A DNA stretch of 64,000 nucleotides, taken from assembly GCF_026151205.1 (NCBI RefSeq), contig NC_087077.1, positions 9,105,983-9,169,982 of the forward strand, read 5' to 3'. Position 1 is the first letter of the stretch. Each line of letters begins with the position of its first letter. Of the stretch, positions 21,801-32,100 are shown piece by piece. Position numbers and translations under genes: made by a program. The DNA comes from Bolinopsis microptera (Eukaryota; Ctenophora; Tentaculata; Lobata; Bolinopsidae). The notes under the pieces were generated by a model. That model searched no databases. It had not been told where the DNA came from and saw only the letters and a list, made by a program, of their open reading frames with translations.

Positions 21801-22392
21801 GGTCGCAAAGCTACCTTATCAAAAAAAACCTCGATCGCTAACCCTTGTCCTTGACTCTTTTGTGCCTTCGGCACTTTGAGTCATGGATCGGGAAAAAATT
21901 CCTCTGTGATAAGGGGCCATCTACTTAGGACGTCCGGCAAATAGGGAGGGGGTGGTTTTGGAATTTTGGACAACTCCGGACAGGGGGAGGGGGGGTGGTT
22001 TCTGAAAATCCGGACGTCCGGAAATTTTGGCAGAATTAACGAAAAAGTCTCATTTATTTCAACTCTTTGAATTTTATTAACAATGAATTTGAGTTGGTTT
22101 TATTTGTACTCATAAAAGTAGCTGGAAATCCGAACGTCCGGGGGAGGGTGGTTTTGAAAATTCGGACACACTCGGATAGGGGGAGGGGGTGGTCTGAAAA
22201 TCTGCGATTTTGGCGGACGTCCTATGTATATGGCCCCTAATATAAAATGATAGTTTTGTAAATCAGGTGATAATTTAAAAAATTGTCAAAACAAACCAAG
22301 TTGCTGATTTCTCCAGCAGTTTTGTATTTGGTGAGAACGGCGTCATTCTCTATCGTCAATTCCTCTTCATCTGAGTCGTACAGGTCTGCCAT
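18823..22392 (-). CDS. PA2G4: Proliferation-associated protein 2G4 (EBP1), six exons
   Basis: Minus-strand exons 22392-22297, 21176-21015, 20764-20670, 20303-20156, 19689-19534 and 19347-18823 join in frame to 1182 bases, or 393 residues, about the length of the animal family. The start MADLYDSDEEELTIENDAV and the following TKYKTAGEISN match the family N-terminus. KKGIAFPTCICVN and CHFSPLRSDP are in the pita-bread fold shared with methionine aminopeptidases, followed by KEGDLVKIELGVHIDG and AHYCAEAALRLIKAGN. The last exon carries EVHEVY-like AVHEVYAMDV, SRAFFSDV, MPFTLRAFEDEKKAKMG and a Lys-rich tail. PA2G4 lacks peptidase activity. It is a ribosome- and RNA-binding growth regulator in the nucleolus and cytoplasm. 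Intron 1 hosts a MITE. Confidence 0.95.
21913..22237. mobile_element. PIF/Harbinger-type MITE in PA2G4 intron 1
   Basis: A 325-bp element with imperfect terminal inverted repeats (GGGGCCAT...TAGGACGTCCG on the left, CGGACGTCCTA...ATGGCCCC on the right). It is flanked by TAA on both sides (21910-21912, 22238-22240). A 3-bp TWA duplication and G-rich ends fit PIF/Harbinger. The inside is G-rich repeats of GGGAGGGGGTGGTTT and contains no ORF. Confidence 0.8.
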
Positions 22393-22579
22393 AGCTTAAC
22401 AGATTCGGTATGGTTAGAGCGGTCATTTATTAACATGATAATGATGATAGCGATGTATGTTAGAGACAGAGCTGGAGCGTTTATTGACATAATTAATATA
22501 ATTAACATATTAGGGATATACTTGTACTTCGATGGAAGTAATTCCTCTGAAATGTTTAGATCTAAATATTGATATTTAA

Positions 22580-22680
22580 TGAAATGAAATGAGGTATTTA
22601 TATCCTGCTCATATGATTAACCAGCAACACAAGGAAGGTGGTTCACCATGTCAGAGCGGCTAGCTGTGAGTGATATGAGC
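22580..22680 (-). repeat. LINE 3' end remnant with short GAAAT tail
   Basis: GAAATGAAATGA is followed by sequence close to 44091-44165 (GATTAACCAGCAACACAAGG, CATGTCAGAGCGGCT). There the same sequence separates a minus-strand LINE remnant from the long GAAAT array. Here only two GAAAT units are present. Confidence 0.65.
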
Positions 22681-23482
22681 AAATGAGAAATGTGAACATT
22701 TACAGTGTAACTAAAAAATTGGCAGAGACAAAAAAAAACAAAGTAAAAAATAAATAAATCAAATCAAATTGTACATGTGACTCATGAACTTAGAAAGACA
22801 AAAATAAATTAGTATGTAGATGATAGTATTTACTCCAGTAGCAGGGAGGAGTTGAGTGTGCACTTCGATGTATAGAGTTTTTTGTTACTGGATAAGGTTA
22901 AATAAGTCATTGGTAACTCAGATCACCGAGGGCTGCATATTGTGTCGCTAGTCCCAACCCTGTGGAGCCACGCCCATATTTCATATCAGGCGCGTATATG
23001 GGAAATTTGTATCTCAGCTTCTGAAGGTCTTAGAGTCTCAAATTTGAGTCTAAAATGACCGCAATGCACATGTTTATATTGGCACAGTGAAGGTCATGAA
23101 AGCCCAAAATTTTTGGAAAAAATTCAGAAAAGCTGATTTTCACTTGGGCGCGAGTAAAAAAATCTACTCTAGAAATTAAGTGAAATTGGGTAAGAAGTTC
23201 AGTGTCTACAACGTTTATAAACACATCCTTTGTAGGGTCATTCTGCATCAGAATTCAGAGCGTGACGTCATGGTCGATATTGCAAAATCTTCATTAGAGG
23301 CCATTCTATTTCTACTGCGTGGGCCGGGGTTGACTATTAAGTTTCTTTAAAGAAGGTGGTTGGCAGAACCACCTGTATTTAATTGCTATTGTAAGAATAG
23401 TATTCTACCAGCTACCTATTCACAAACTTTATAATGCCATTTTATTTAAATATCACTATGATTTTAGCTGATCTACAAGCAC

Positions 23483-23541
23483 TTACCTGGGGACCCCAGG
23501 CTAAGATTCGGCGGAATGGCAGGCTTAGCACGGCCCAGTGA
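23483..23541 (+). mobile_element. Ultra-short 8-bp-TSD element, copy 1 (59 bp)
   Basis: Begins TTACCTGGGGACCCCAGG and ends CGGCCCAGTGA. It is flanked by ACAAGCAC/ACAAGCAT, an 8-bp duplication with one mismatch. It is the shortest member of a four-copy family (see 42009, 51604 and 51993) and sits inside the 1.7-kb element. Confidence 0.7.
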
Positions 23542-23865
23542 ACAAGCATCTGCTCAAATTGCCTTTTAAATTCTATCATTAAATCGATTCAATGATTTCT
23601 CTCCTTACAGCAGAATAGGCATTAGTGCCATAATATAAATTTTGATTTTGTTGCCTATGCAATGGTCTATGTAGCAAATTATTTGCAGCTGACAAGCCTG
23701 GTAATGAACACACCTGACTCAGATTTGTAATCTTTGACAATAAAAAGTGTAATTTTTCTTTGCCATTATACTTAGTGTACGTGACTACATGCGGTAAGCC
23801 AGTTTCTGTACAATTCGAAATTGCATCAATTAATATTTTATTTTTGTTATTTTTTATTTATATTA

Positions 23866-24177
23866 GGGGTCGTTCACATATTATTGCGTAATCAGCGGAA
23901 GGGGGAGCAGGTTAAGTTCCCAAGTTTAGTTCTTTTGGCGGCCAAATTCTGAAAAATGCCCGGAAAATTTCAGAATTCGGCCGCCAAATTTAAAGGCCTA
24001 ACTCAAAATTCCACTCCAAAACTTAAGGTCATCAGGAAATTCTACGATGATTCTGAAAATTTCATGAAAAAAATATTGAGGGGGGGGGGGGTAGGTCTTG
24101 ATTACGTTTGATTACAGAGGGGGTGAGGGGTAAAAATTGCTAAAATATTGATTACGTAATATTATGTGAACGACCCC
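23866..24177. mobile_element. PIF/Harbinger-type MITE nested in the 1.7-kb element
   Basis: A 312-bp element with inverted ends GGGGTCGTTCACAT...GATTACG and rc, flanked by TTA on both sides (23863-23865, 24178-24180). It contains a G run near 24082 and no ORF. The ends resemble those of the MITE in PA2G4 intron 1 (GGGGYCRT), so the two may share a transposase. Confidence 0.85.
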
Positions 24178-24537
24178 TTAGCTCCTTAGTTAGTTTGAGC
24201 TCAAAGAGAGGCCCCTACGACGTTCAGAAGCCGAGATAGAAAAGTCATATATTTGCGCCTGGGGGTAATTTAGACGTTTTGCACCCTAGGGTTGAAACTA
24301 CTAATAGAATTTGCATACCTTATCAACTTTGAGTCTCTAAGACCTTCAGAAGCGGAGATACAAATTTCCCATATACGCACCTGATATGAAATATGGGCGT
24401 GGCTCCACAGGGTTGGGACTAGCGACACAACATGCGGCCCTCGGTGATTTGAGTTACCAATGACCTATTTAACCATATCCAGTAGCAAAAAACTCTATAC
24501 ATAGAAGTGCACACTCAACTCCTCCCTGCTACTGGAG

Positions 24538-25738
24538 TAGCAGGGAGGGCTCTATAACTTGAACAGCTTATTATAAGGGAGTATGTGCGAATATGGTTTA
24601 TAAACGAGTATATAAAGCCAATTCATAGAAGCTCTCCACTTTTTCGGTGCTTCATAATTCAAGATATATAGAACATTTTCATCAAAATAATTCAAACTAG
24701 GATCAATTTATTTTGATCAACGGCTGTGCTGAACAAACAAAATATTACATATATTTTAGAAGTTTACTCTCAATATTCAATAAATGAGAGCAGCTAAATG
24801 TAACAATAACCTATACTGTCTACAAAACCGTCAACAGTATGGTTATTTACTATTTAGGCTCAGTCGAACACTTTAAATATGTTTTAAATTGCTTTCTTTA
24901 CCATACAATTTTGTTTCTACTCTATTTTTAATCAGTATCCAAAATTCAAGTTTCACTGATAGATTTTTATTTTAACATGCAGATGTTAAATAAATAAATA
25001 AAGTCACATTTTATACAGCCCTATATCGGTAAATATTTGAGTTAGTTAAATAAATTTAAAGATAAAGCTCACGAATAAACGAAACGTGAGTTAGTGACCA
25101 TCACATTTATATTCTATTGTCACTAAGACACACACAATTTACACGACTGCTATAATTCTAGTTACACTGGAGCTACAGCTGTTGCCCGTTCCTATACATT
25201 GTTATGTAAAGTTCAAATTTTTTAAATACCAAACGTCTTGTTCTTTATATAGCTATTATAGGTAGTACCGTGCGTGTTTGTGTACATTTGTTAAATAATA
25301 TAATGCATGTTAAAAGGACATAATTACTAGACTACATTACTATAACATGGGCCACACAGTTACATTAGGTCACATCCTACGAAACATAACACCCCACATG
25401 ATTCGATGTTGTTTGTATTCATTATTCAGTGTGGGTCCCCATAGCTACATGACTGTGTCTTTCTTTGCGCGGTTTAATGCCTCTCCTATTATACAGTGCA
25501 TAAGTTTGTAGTTTGTTTGTAGTTTAGTTACTTTGTTAAATGGTTGGTTAGTTGTGACGTTTTGGTCACTATATTTGTGTAGCGCTTTGAAGCGCTTCAA
25601 TGTGGTTTTGATGAACTTTATGTTAAACTTATCTAGTTCTGACTTGCCGTCTTGGAACTGTTTATATAAAACGTAACCAAAAATAATCGGAAATTTGTTA
25701 TTGATCTTGATAGTAATATTTGCAATCTACAGCACAAA
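24538..25738. other. AT-rich spacer upstream of the membrane-protein gene
   Basis: Non-coding, AT-rich, with no repeats of note. It holds the promoter of the gene at 25739; no element can be named. Confidence 0.5.
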
Positions 25739-26431
25739 ATGGAAGAACGTGTAGGTTATTACCAGACATCACCAGACTATGTCAAATTGAAACTAGCTAA
25801 AGAAGAACCTAAAAAACCAGTTGGATTGGCCAGGTCAGAGTTGATAAAAATGATTATTTTCCTATTCCTTGGTCTTGGATGTCTTGCAGTAACTGCATTT
25901 GTGTATACTCAGGCCAAAATAACGGCACGGGAGGAACATCAACTTCTCCTCTCAAACAGAACAGAGTCTAACCAACCCATGGAGGATTCTCAGACAGAAC
26001 CTCTCTTCTTCAAACCGTACCATGTGGTGGTTATAAGGATCCACTCACCTCTCAATTTCTACTTAAACGATATCCTCAAACAACTGAATGAGCAAAGCTA
26101 TGGGATCAGTGATACAGTTCCCACAGGTGCGCCAAATGATGCTGAATGGTCTTCAATTTGGACAGAAACTACAATAACTAGCTCATCAGAAAGCACTAGC
26201 TCACCAGAAAGCACTAGCTCACCAGAAAGCACTAGCTCACCAGAAAGCACTAGTAGCTCTTCTTACACATCCACATTTACATCATGGCTGTCCTACGCTC
26301 CCACCACTGCCTATCTGGGCGCTGGTGCATGGATGCAGACACAACTGGACTGGATTCAGGAACAGATAGGCTGGTTTGATCAAAACTTGGGTTTTGGAAT
26401 GTTCCCAACTAAAGATCTGCAAATATATTAA
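25739..26431 (+). CDS. Small single-pass membrane protein with Ser/Thr-rich repeat
   Basis: 230 residues in one exon. There is no signal peptide. A charged N-terminal stretch of about 36 residues precedes one hydrophobic helix (residues 37-57, MIIFLFLGLGCLAVTAFVY), so a type II orientation is likely. An N-glycosylation sequon (N73-R-T) follows the helix. Residues about 148-172 contain four copies of a six-residue repeat (STSSPE, 18 bp each), expected to be heavily O-glycosylated if extracellular. The C-terminus is aromatic-rich (WMQTQLDWIQEQIGWFDQ). I do not recognise the family. Codon use and the clean single ORF favour a real gene, but there is no homology support. Confidence 0.6.
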   Translation: MEERVGYYQTSPDYVKLKLAKEEPKKPVGLARSELIKMIIFLFLGLGCLAVTAFVYTQAKITAREEHQLLLSNRTESNQPMEDSQTEPLFFKPYHVVVIRIHSPLNFYLNDILKQLNEQSYGISDTVPTGAPNDAEWSSIWTETTITSSSESTSSPESTSSPESTSSPESTSSSSYTSTFTSWLSYAPTTAYLGAGAWMQTQLDWIQEQIGWFDQNLGFGMFPTKDLQIY

Positions 26432-26895
26432 GGTTCCAAAAATTAAAACAGTATTATTTGAGACTGAAAATTGTAATGTAGTTAAAACTGTGATAGCGTA
26501 CGAACTTTTTGCCCAATTAGTCAGCTAATTGAGGATGGTATGTGACCAAGTTGAGGTACTGGAAGTCAAAATCGGATGATTTAAAAGTTATGTACTGTAG
26601 TTAAAACTGTGATAGCATGAAAAAATTTAGCTAGGGGGAAACATCGCATTATTTAACTTGGTTGCCCAACATGGCAATAACTGCAACTGAGTCGCATGAC
26701 TTTCACCCAAATAAGCAGAAGCCAGAAACATTATGTGATGCATTCAGTAGCTTGTGAGTACAAGTACGACAAGACATTAATGATATATGTAGATGAACAA
26801 TTTGGTGTGTAATTGTGAACTTGAATAAGACTGTGAGATGCATATGATACACGGACATACTATTCTTATCCAAAAAGCATGAGCAATTCATTTGA
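26432..26895 (+). other. 3' UTR of the membrane protein and 5' UTR of the LINE
   Basis: Contains TGTAGTTAAAACTGTGATAGC twice (near 26475 and 26595). The junction between host sequence and LINE 5' end cannot be placed exactly. Confidence 0.4.
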
Positions 26896-29130
26896 ATGTT
26901 AGCAATACTGTGGCACCAGATCTTAATATTAATCGCATGCTGTTTGTATTCAATTATCATCATGAAAAAGACCGACAAGAAACTCGACAGGAGATCGGAC
27001 CTCTTTAATTCCACGTATCGAGGGTGCAAGTCAGCTGGATCCACCCCTATTTCAAGCCCTGTTTTAAGCCGAAAAGTCACTAGCAGAATACATAATAGGA
27101 ACACAGAGCCAGATGCAGATCTAACATCTGATGGAGACTTTGTAGATGTAGAGAGCAACGAACCAGCATCGATCCCAGGAACGCTACTCTCTAAGTGTCC
27201 CTGCTTTGTAGAGTCAAAGAACCCTGCAATCTTATGTGTTACTTGTAAGCAGACCTTCCATTCTAACTGTGTTAACCTTGCTGGCCTCACAGCAACTTCT
27301 CTAAAGAAGCTCAGCACTTCCTGGAAGTGCCCGGACTGCTTTATCTTTCCTTACACAAGAAGATTGAAGGAGGAGGAAAAATCCAAAGCGTTAACAGAAT
27401 TCTTTAGCAATATTTCTAAGATATCAAAGTGTAATGAGGAACTCAAAGAAAGTACAACAACCATAGAGTTCTTCAACGAGCATATCAAACACCTCATACT
27501 CAAGGAGGACAGTTGTTTCAAAGAACACTCCAAAAGAACAGAACGATTAGTGACTGGAATTGAAGATATCACTGAAGACATAGCTTCTATCAAGGGTGTA
27601 CTTACGAAAGTAAAGGAGAGTGGCTCAGCTCTTGAGACAACCAGCAACTCTCTCAAACAGGAGATTGATGGCCTGAAGGACTCTCTCAAAAATATACCTA
27701 TGACAGAGCAACCTCCGACTAACAGCAGTACTTTCGATCATGTTGACAACCTGATGACCCAGATCAAAGTGCAATTGGAAAAGATCAATGATCATGTATG
27801 TCCCTCAACGTCCACACAGAACTTTGATGAAGGTGAACTACGTTACAATGAATCTATCCTTATGACCCCTAACACTACTTCTCCTCACTTTGCTGCATCT
27901 CAAATTCCTGAAGGCCCTGCATGTGACCCTTATCTAACTTATCAGGAAGATATAGTGCCTGTTGAGCTTCACAGCAAACTTATAAAGCTGCTGGAGGACA
28001 ATAGTGCGGATTTTTCTTCGGTTGGTGGCAGCAGGGATGTTGTCTACTTTGGTGAACATGGATACTGGTACACAGGAGCCTATCATCAGGCAAAGGAAAC
28101 TCCACCGGAGATACAAGATCTTTTGGACTGTGTGCGTCCCTCTCTCCCCAATAGGAAGAGCTGGCTGAACTCTTGCCTTGTTACAAGATATACAGGCAAT
28201 AGTAGCCATATCCCCCAACACTGCGACAATGAGGTTCTTATTGACCCAGAATCGATAATAGTCACTGTGTCCCTTGGTGAAGAACGCACAATAAAGTTCA
28301 CACATAAGTCGACTGAAAAGTCCTTAAAGCTCAAAGATGGAAGTGTATACGTGATGTCCAGAATGTCCCAAGAAATCTGGAATCATGGTATTGAACCCCT
28401 CGCTAATGAAGAAGATGGCGAGGAATCTGAAGAGAAAACTTCTGTGAGGTACAGCTTTACCTTTAGGCATATTGCGCCTTTCTACAAAAATAGCACAGTG
28501 TTAATTGGAGACTCAAACACTAAGTACATTAAATTTGGTAAAGATGTTGGAACTCTAGGAAAATGGGTTCCCGGTAAGCGAATGTGGGCTGCTAAAATCG
28601 ACGATATTCCTGCTCCCAAAGACATAGGCCCCTTTCGGAACATTGTTATACATACGGGAATCAATGATATTCGAGATGATTCCAACAGACCATCCACTAG
28701 AACACTTATTGCTAAGCTTAAGAAGAAATGTTGTGAAATTCAGCAATTTTATCCTAATAGTAAAGTTCATATTAGTTTACTCTTGCCCACCAAATCACAG
28801 TTTGTTAACTCACGTATAGGGGAGTTAAACAGTTTAATTGTCGACATGGTTTATAATAGGAAAAACATGTTTATTATAGATAACTCTGTACTAGGTTCTG
28901 TTAACGGATGTATGCCCTCTAAGTATGGTAGATTCTCACGTGATGGCACACCATTGGTCAATGATGTTGTTCATCTCGGGAGAGAAGGCCTGAAAATATT
29001 TTGTATGAACATAAAACGGTGTATTGTACAACGTGGTGGAAGTCAGTCCACGGAAAGATTTAAAGGTGGAAATGGTGACTATAGGAGTGCCCTAAGTAGG
29101 GGTAGTACGGGTGATATCTTACCGATATGA
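26896..29130 (+). CDS. LINE ORF1: PHD finger, coiled coil, AlkB-like dioxygenase, SGNH hydrolase
   Basis: 744 residues; translation may start at M1 or at M23 (MKKTDKKLD). A PHD finger has ligands C101, C103, C114, C117, H122, C125, C145 and C148. A helical, coiled-coil-like stretch follows to about 320. Residues about 350-530 fit the AlkB family of Fe(II)/2-oxoglutarate dioxygenases: H442-x-D444 with distal H497 as iron ligands, VTVSLGEERTIKF, GSVYVMSRMSQEIWNHGI, and R518/R524 in the AlkB-type RxxxxxR. Residues 534-705 are an SGNH/GDSL-type hydrolase: GDSN (S540), GIND (N590, D591) and D690-x-x-H693. SGNH esterases are known in CR1-type ORF1 proteins and PHD fingers in some LINEs. An added AlkB domain suggests repair or demethylation of the element's RNA or cDNA, which is inference. 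Confidence 0.85.
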   Translation: MLAILWHQILILIACCLYSIIIMKKTDKKLDRRSDLFNSTYRGCKSAGSTPISSPVLSRKVTSRIHNRNTEPDADLTSDGDFVDVESNEPASIPGTLLSKCPCFVESKNPAILCVTCKQTFHSNCVNLAGLTATSLKKLSTSWKCPDCFIFPYTRRLKEEEKSKALTEFFSNISKISKCNEELKESTTTIEFFNEHIKHLILKEDSCFKEHSKRTERLVTGIEDITEDIASIKGVLTKVKESGSALETTSNSLKQEIDGLKDSLKNIPMTEQPPTNSSTFDHVDNLMTQIKVQLEKINDHVCPSTSTQNFDEGELRYNESILMTPNTTSPHFAASQIPEGPACDPYLTYQEDIVPVELHSKLIKLLEDNSADFSSVGGSRDVVYFGEHGYWYTGAYHQAKETPPEIQDLLDCVRPSLPNRKSWLNSCLVTRYTGNSSHIPQHCDNEVLIDPESIIVTVSLGEERTIKFTHKSTEKSLKLKDGSVYVMSRMSQEIWNHGIEPLANEEDGEESEEKTSVRYSFTFRHIAPFYKNSTVLIGDSNTKYIKFGKDVGTLGKWVPGKRMWAAKIDDIPAPKDIGPFRNIVIHTGINDIRDDSNRPSTRTLIAKLKKKCCEIQQFYPNSKVHISLLLPTKSQFVNSRIGELNSLIVDMVYNRKNMFIIDNSVLGSVNGCMPSKYGRFSRDGTPLVNDVVHLGREGLKIFCMNIKRCIVQRGGSQSTERFKGGNGDYRSALSRGSTGDILPI

Positions 29131-32100
29131 CCTCAATAAACTTCAATATTACAAGAGAGAGATGTCCAGGTTGTGATAGCAATGTACTAAGCCATCATAA
29201 AATCATAATATGTGAGAGTTGCGATACATTATATCATGCCAAATGTTCTGAACAGAGTTTTAAATTTGATCATGTTAAACAAATGTGGCACTGCAGTCAG
29301 TGTTACGCCTTCAAATCCCAAAGGTACAATCCTTTTAACTCAATTATTTATGACAAATATGATCCCAACACTGTAGAAAGAGACGAGGATATGGAGACTA
29401 TTTCAAACATTCTAAAAGACTGTAGGTATTATAACATGACAAATTTCAACCGGCTGTCAAAAAACATACTTAACCATAACAAGCCGTTTATATCTATTGT
29501 GTTTAACAACATTGATGGGAACGCATCTAACTTTGACAGCTTTATTACTGATATGAGTCAATATGATGAGAAATTTGCAGTTATTGCGCTAGCTGAAACA
29601 AACATTAATGAGGAAAATAAAGATCTATACAAAATTGATGGTTACAGCAGTGAGTACAACTCTAAAACTGATGGGAAAAAGAAAGGTAGTGGCCTTGGTA
29701 TATATATTGACAATCAGTACCAATACAGCCGAATCGAAAAGTTATGTAAATGCTCTGACAATCTTGAAACACTTTTCGTTGAGATCACTAACACAGAGGT
29801 TCCACAGATTGCTGGTGTTGTTTACAGGCCCCCTAGTGGTGATATTCAAGATGCACTTGCTGAGCTTGATGTGTTGATGAAATTTCTACCGTCTAATAAT
29901 GTAGCCTTGACAGGTGACTTCAATGTTGATCTTTTGGCCCAGGGACGAAACATAGCTGAATTTGAACAAACTATCTACAGTAACAATTTAATCCCTTTGA
30001 TATCGATTGCCACCCATGCCAAGCCGGGTTGCAATGAAAGCTTAATTGATAATATTTTAGTGAACTCTACTGAGCGTGTGTTAGGATCTGGAATTCTTGA
30101 ATCCAAGATTTCCCATCATAACCCCATCTTCTGTTTCATATCGTGTAATATTAAAGAGAGTTCAAATACTGCCAAACTTAAACCTAAGTATGATTACTGT
30201 GAGTCTAATATAGAAAGTTTCCTTAATGATATTGGAAAGGATATCTACCAATCGAACTTTTCGTATGATGAGGAAGGTTTTGAAAAATTTGTCGAAACTG
30301 TCCACGAAAAAATCGAACTGAATTTCAAAGTGGACTGTACTGCTGGTTTTCAATCAAAACGCAATAGATTGATGAATCCATGGATCACTTCTGCGTTAAT
30401 TAAATCTGTGTTTACTAAAGGCTTTCACTACAAGCGATGGAAGGCTTCGTGTACCAAAATCAACCCATTAGGTGAGGAAACTTTATATCTTAAGTATAAG
30501 GAGTATCGTTCTATCTTAAACAAAGCTATAAAATCTGCGAAAAAAGCCCACTATGGGAAAAAATTTGAACTTGCTAAAGGAAATATTAAAAAAACCTGGG
30601 AATTGATCAACGAACTCAGGGGTAAATCTAAAAAAGATATAAAAGCATCATTCTTAATTGATGGTAGAATTGTAACTGAACGCCGTGAGATTGCCAACGG
30701 ATTTAACATCTACTTCTCGTCTATTGCTCGTAATCTTAATTCAAAAGTTCAATCTTCTGTACCATCTCGTACGGTAACTGATGGCAATTTCAATAAAACG
30801 AAGTTTAAACAATACCTCAAGGGCAGAGAAAGAATAGTGAACTCTTTTTTTCTCAGCCCCTGTGACGAGGAAGAGATAAGTAAAATTATTGGTAGCCTTG
30901 AAAATGGGAAGGCAAGTGATATCTCTGTTAAAGTCTTGAAAAAGAGTGTAAATTATCTGTCTGGTCATATCTCTAGATTCTTTAATTGGTTCTTGGACAA
31001 TGGGGTCTTTCCAAACAAGCTTAAAACGGGCTCTATTACACCAATTTATAAAAAAGGAGACTCACGATGCCTTGATAACTATCGACCTGTTTCTACATTA
31101 CCGATATTTGGCAAAATACTTGAAAAAATAATTTATAATAGGTTATATAATTACCTCAGTGCTATGAACGTGATTTATGATCGACAATTTGGTTTTAGAA
31201 AACAACACTCAACATCTCATGCCGTAAACTATTCTGTCAATAAAATACTTAATGAGATTGAACAGAAAAATCATGTAATTGGAATATTTATTGATCTAAG
31301 TAAAGCATTTGACACAATTGAGCACGATAAACTCCTGCATAAACTTGAACACTATGGAGTAAGAGGTATTGCACTAAAAACTCTTGCTAGCTATCTAACA
31401 AACCGTAGCCAAGTAACTTCTTTTCAAACTGAAAAATCGGACAAGTGTTCAGTTGAGTATGGTGTACCCCAGGGGTCAGTGTTAGGACCTCTACTATTTC
31501 TGATTTATATAAATGATATTGTGAGCTCCTCAAGTTTGGCTGAATTCGTCCTGTTTGCTGATGATACAAATATTTTTGTGATAGGTCGTTCAGCACAGGA
31601 AGCTTTTGAAAAAGCTAATCATGTAATGAAACAGGTCAGTAACTATATGGAGTCTAACAAGTTACATATAAATGCAGGGAAAAGTTGTTTTATGCATTTT
31701 CAGCCAGGTTTGTCAAGAGCAACACAGACCTGTGCTAGAACACGGCCCTTTAACAGGAATCTAACGATTTCAATAGATGGCAAAAAGCTAGAAAAAGTTC
31801 AATGTACAAAATTTCTTGGGGTGATAATAGACGAACAGCTATGTTGGGAACCACATCTTAATCATTTATCTTTAAAGCTGAACTCCAGTATTGTATCGAT
31901 TAAGAGAATTTGCAAATTCATTCCCAAATCTGAATATTTGAAACTATACAATGCTCTTTTTATGTCACATCTTAGCTATTGTATAAGTTGCTGGGGTGGG
32001 ATCCCTAAACATAAGCTGAATAAAATCTTTGCTATTCAAAAACGATGTATACGACTGCTATTTGGTAACATTCCCAATTTTGATCATAAAGAATACTACT

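Larger units (their letters stand above)
22833..24537. mobile_element. 1.7-kb element with about 205-bp terminal inverted repeats
   Basis: Left arm 22833-23045 and right arm 24329-24537 are near-perfect inverted copies, starting CTCCAGTAGCAGGGAGG. A TA dinucleotide flanks each end (22831-22832, 24538-24539), as for TA-targeting transposons. The right flank then repeats GCAGGGAGGG, hinting at insertion beside a related end. There is no transposase ORF, so it is non-autonomous. Two smaller elements are nested inside (23483-23541 and 23866-24177). Confidence 0.8.

Noticed and set aside
21857-21880. GTGCCTTCGGCAC hairpin resembling the 3' UTR of the intact LINE (32838-32852)
   Set aside because: Shared sequence is too short to claim a LINE tail; noted only as a coincidence to check.
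27900-28500. Host AlkB-type demethylase gene
   Set aside because: The domain is in the same ORF as a PHD finger and SGNH domain and overlaps an RT ORF by ATGA, so it belongs to the LINE.
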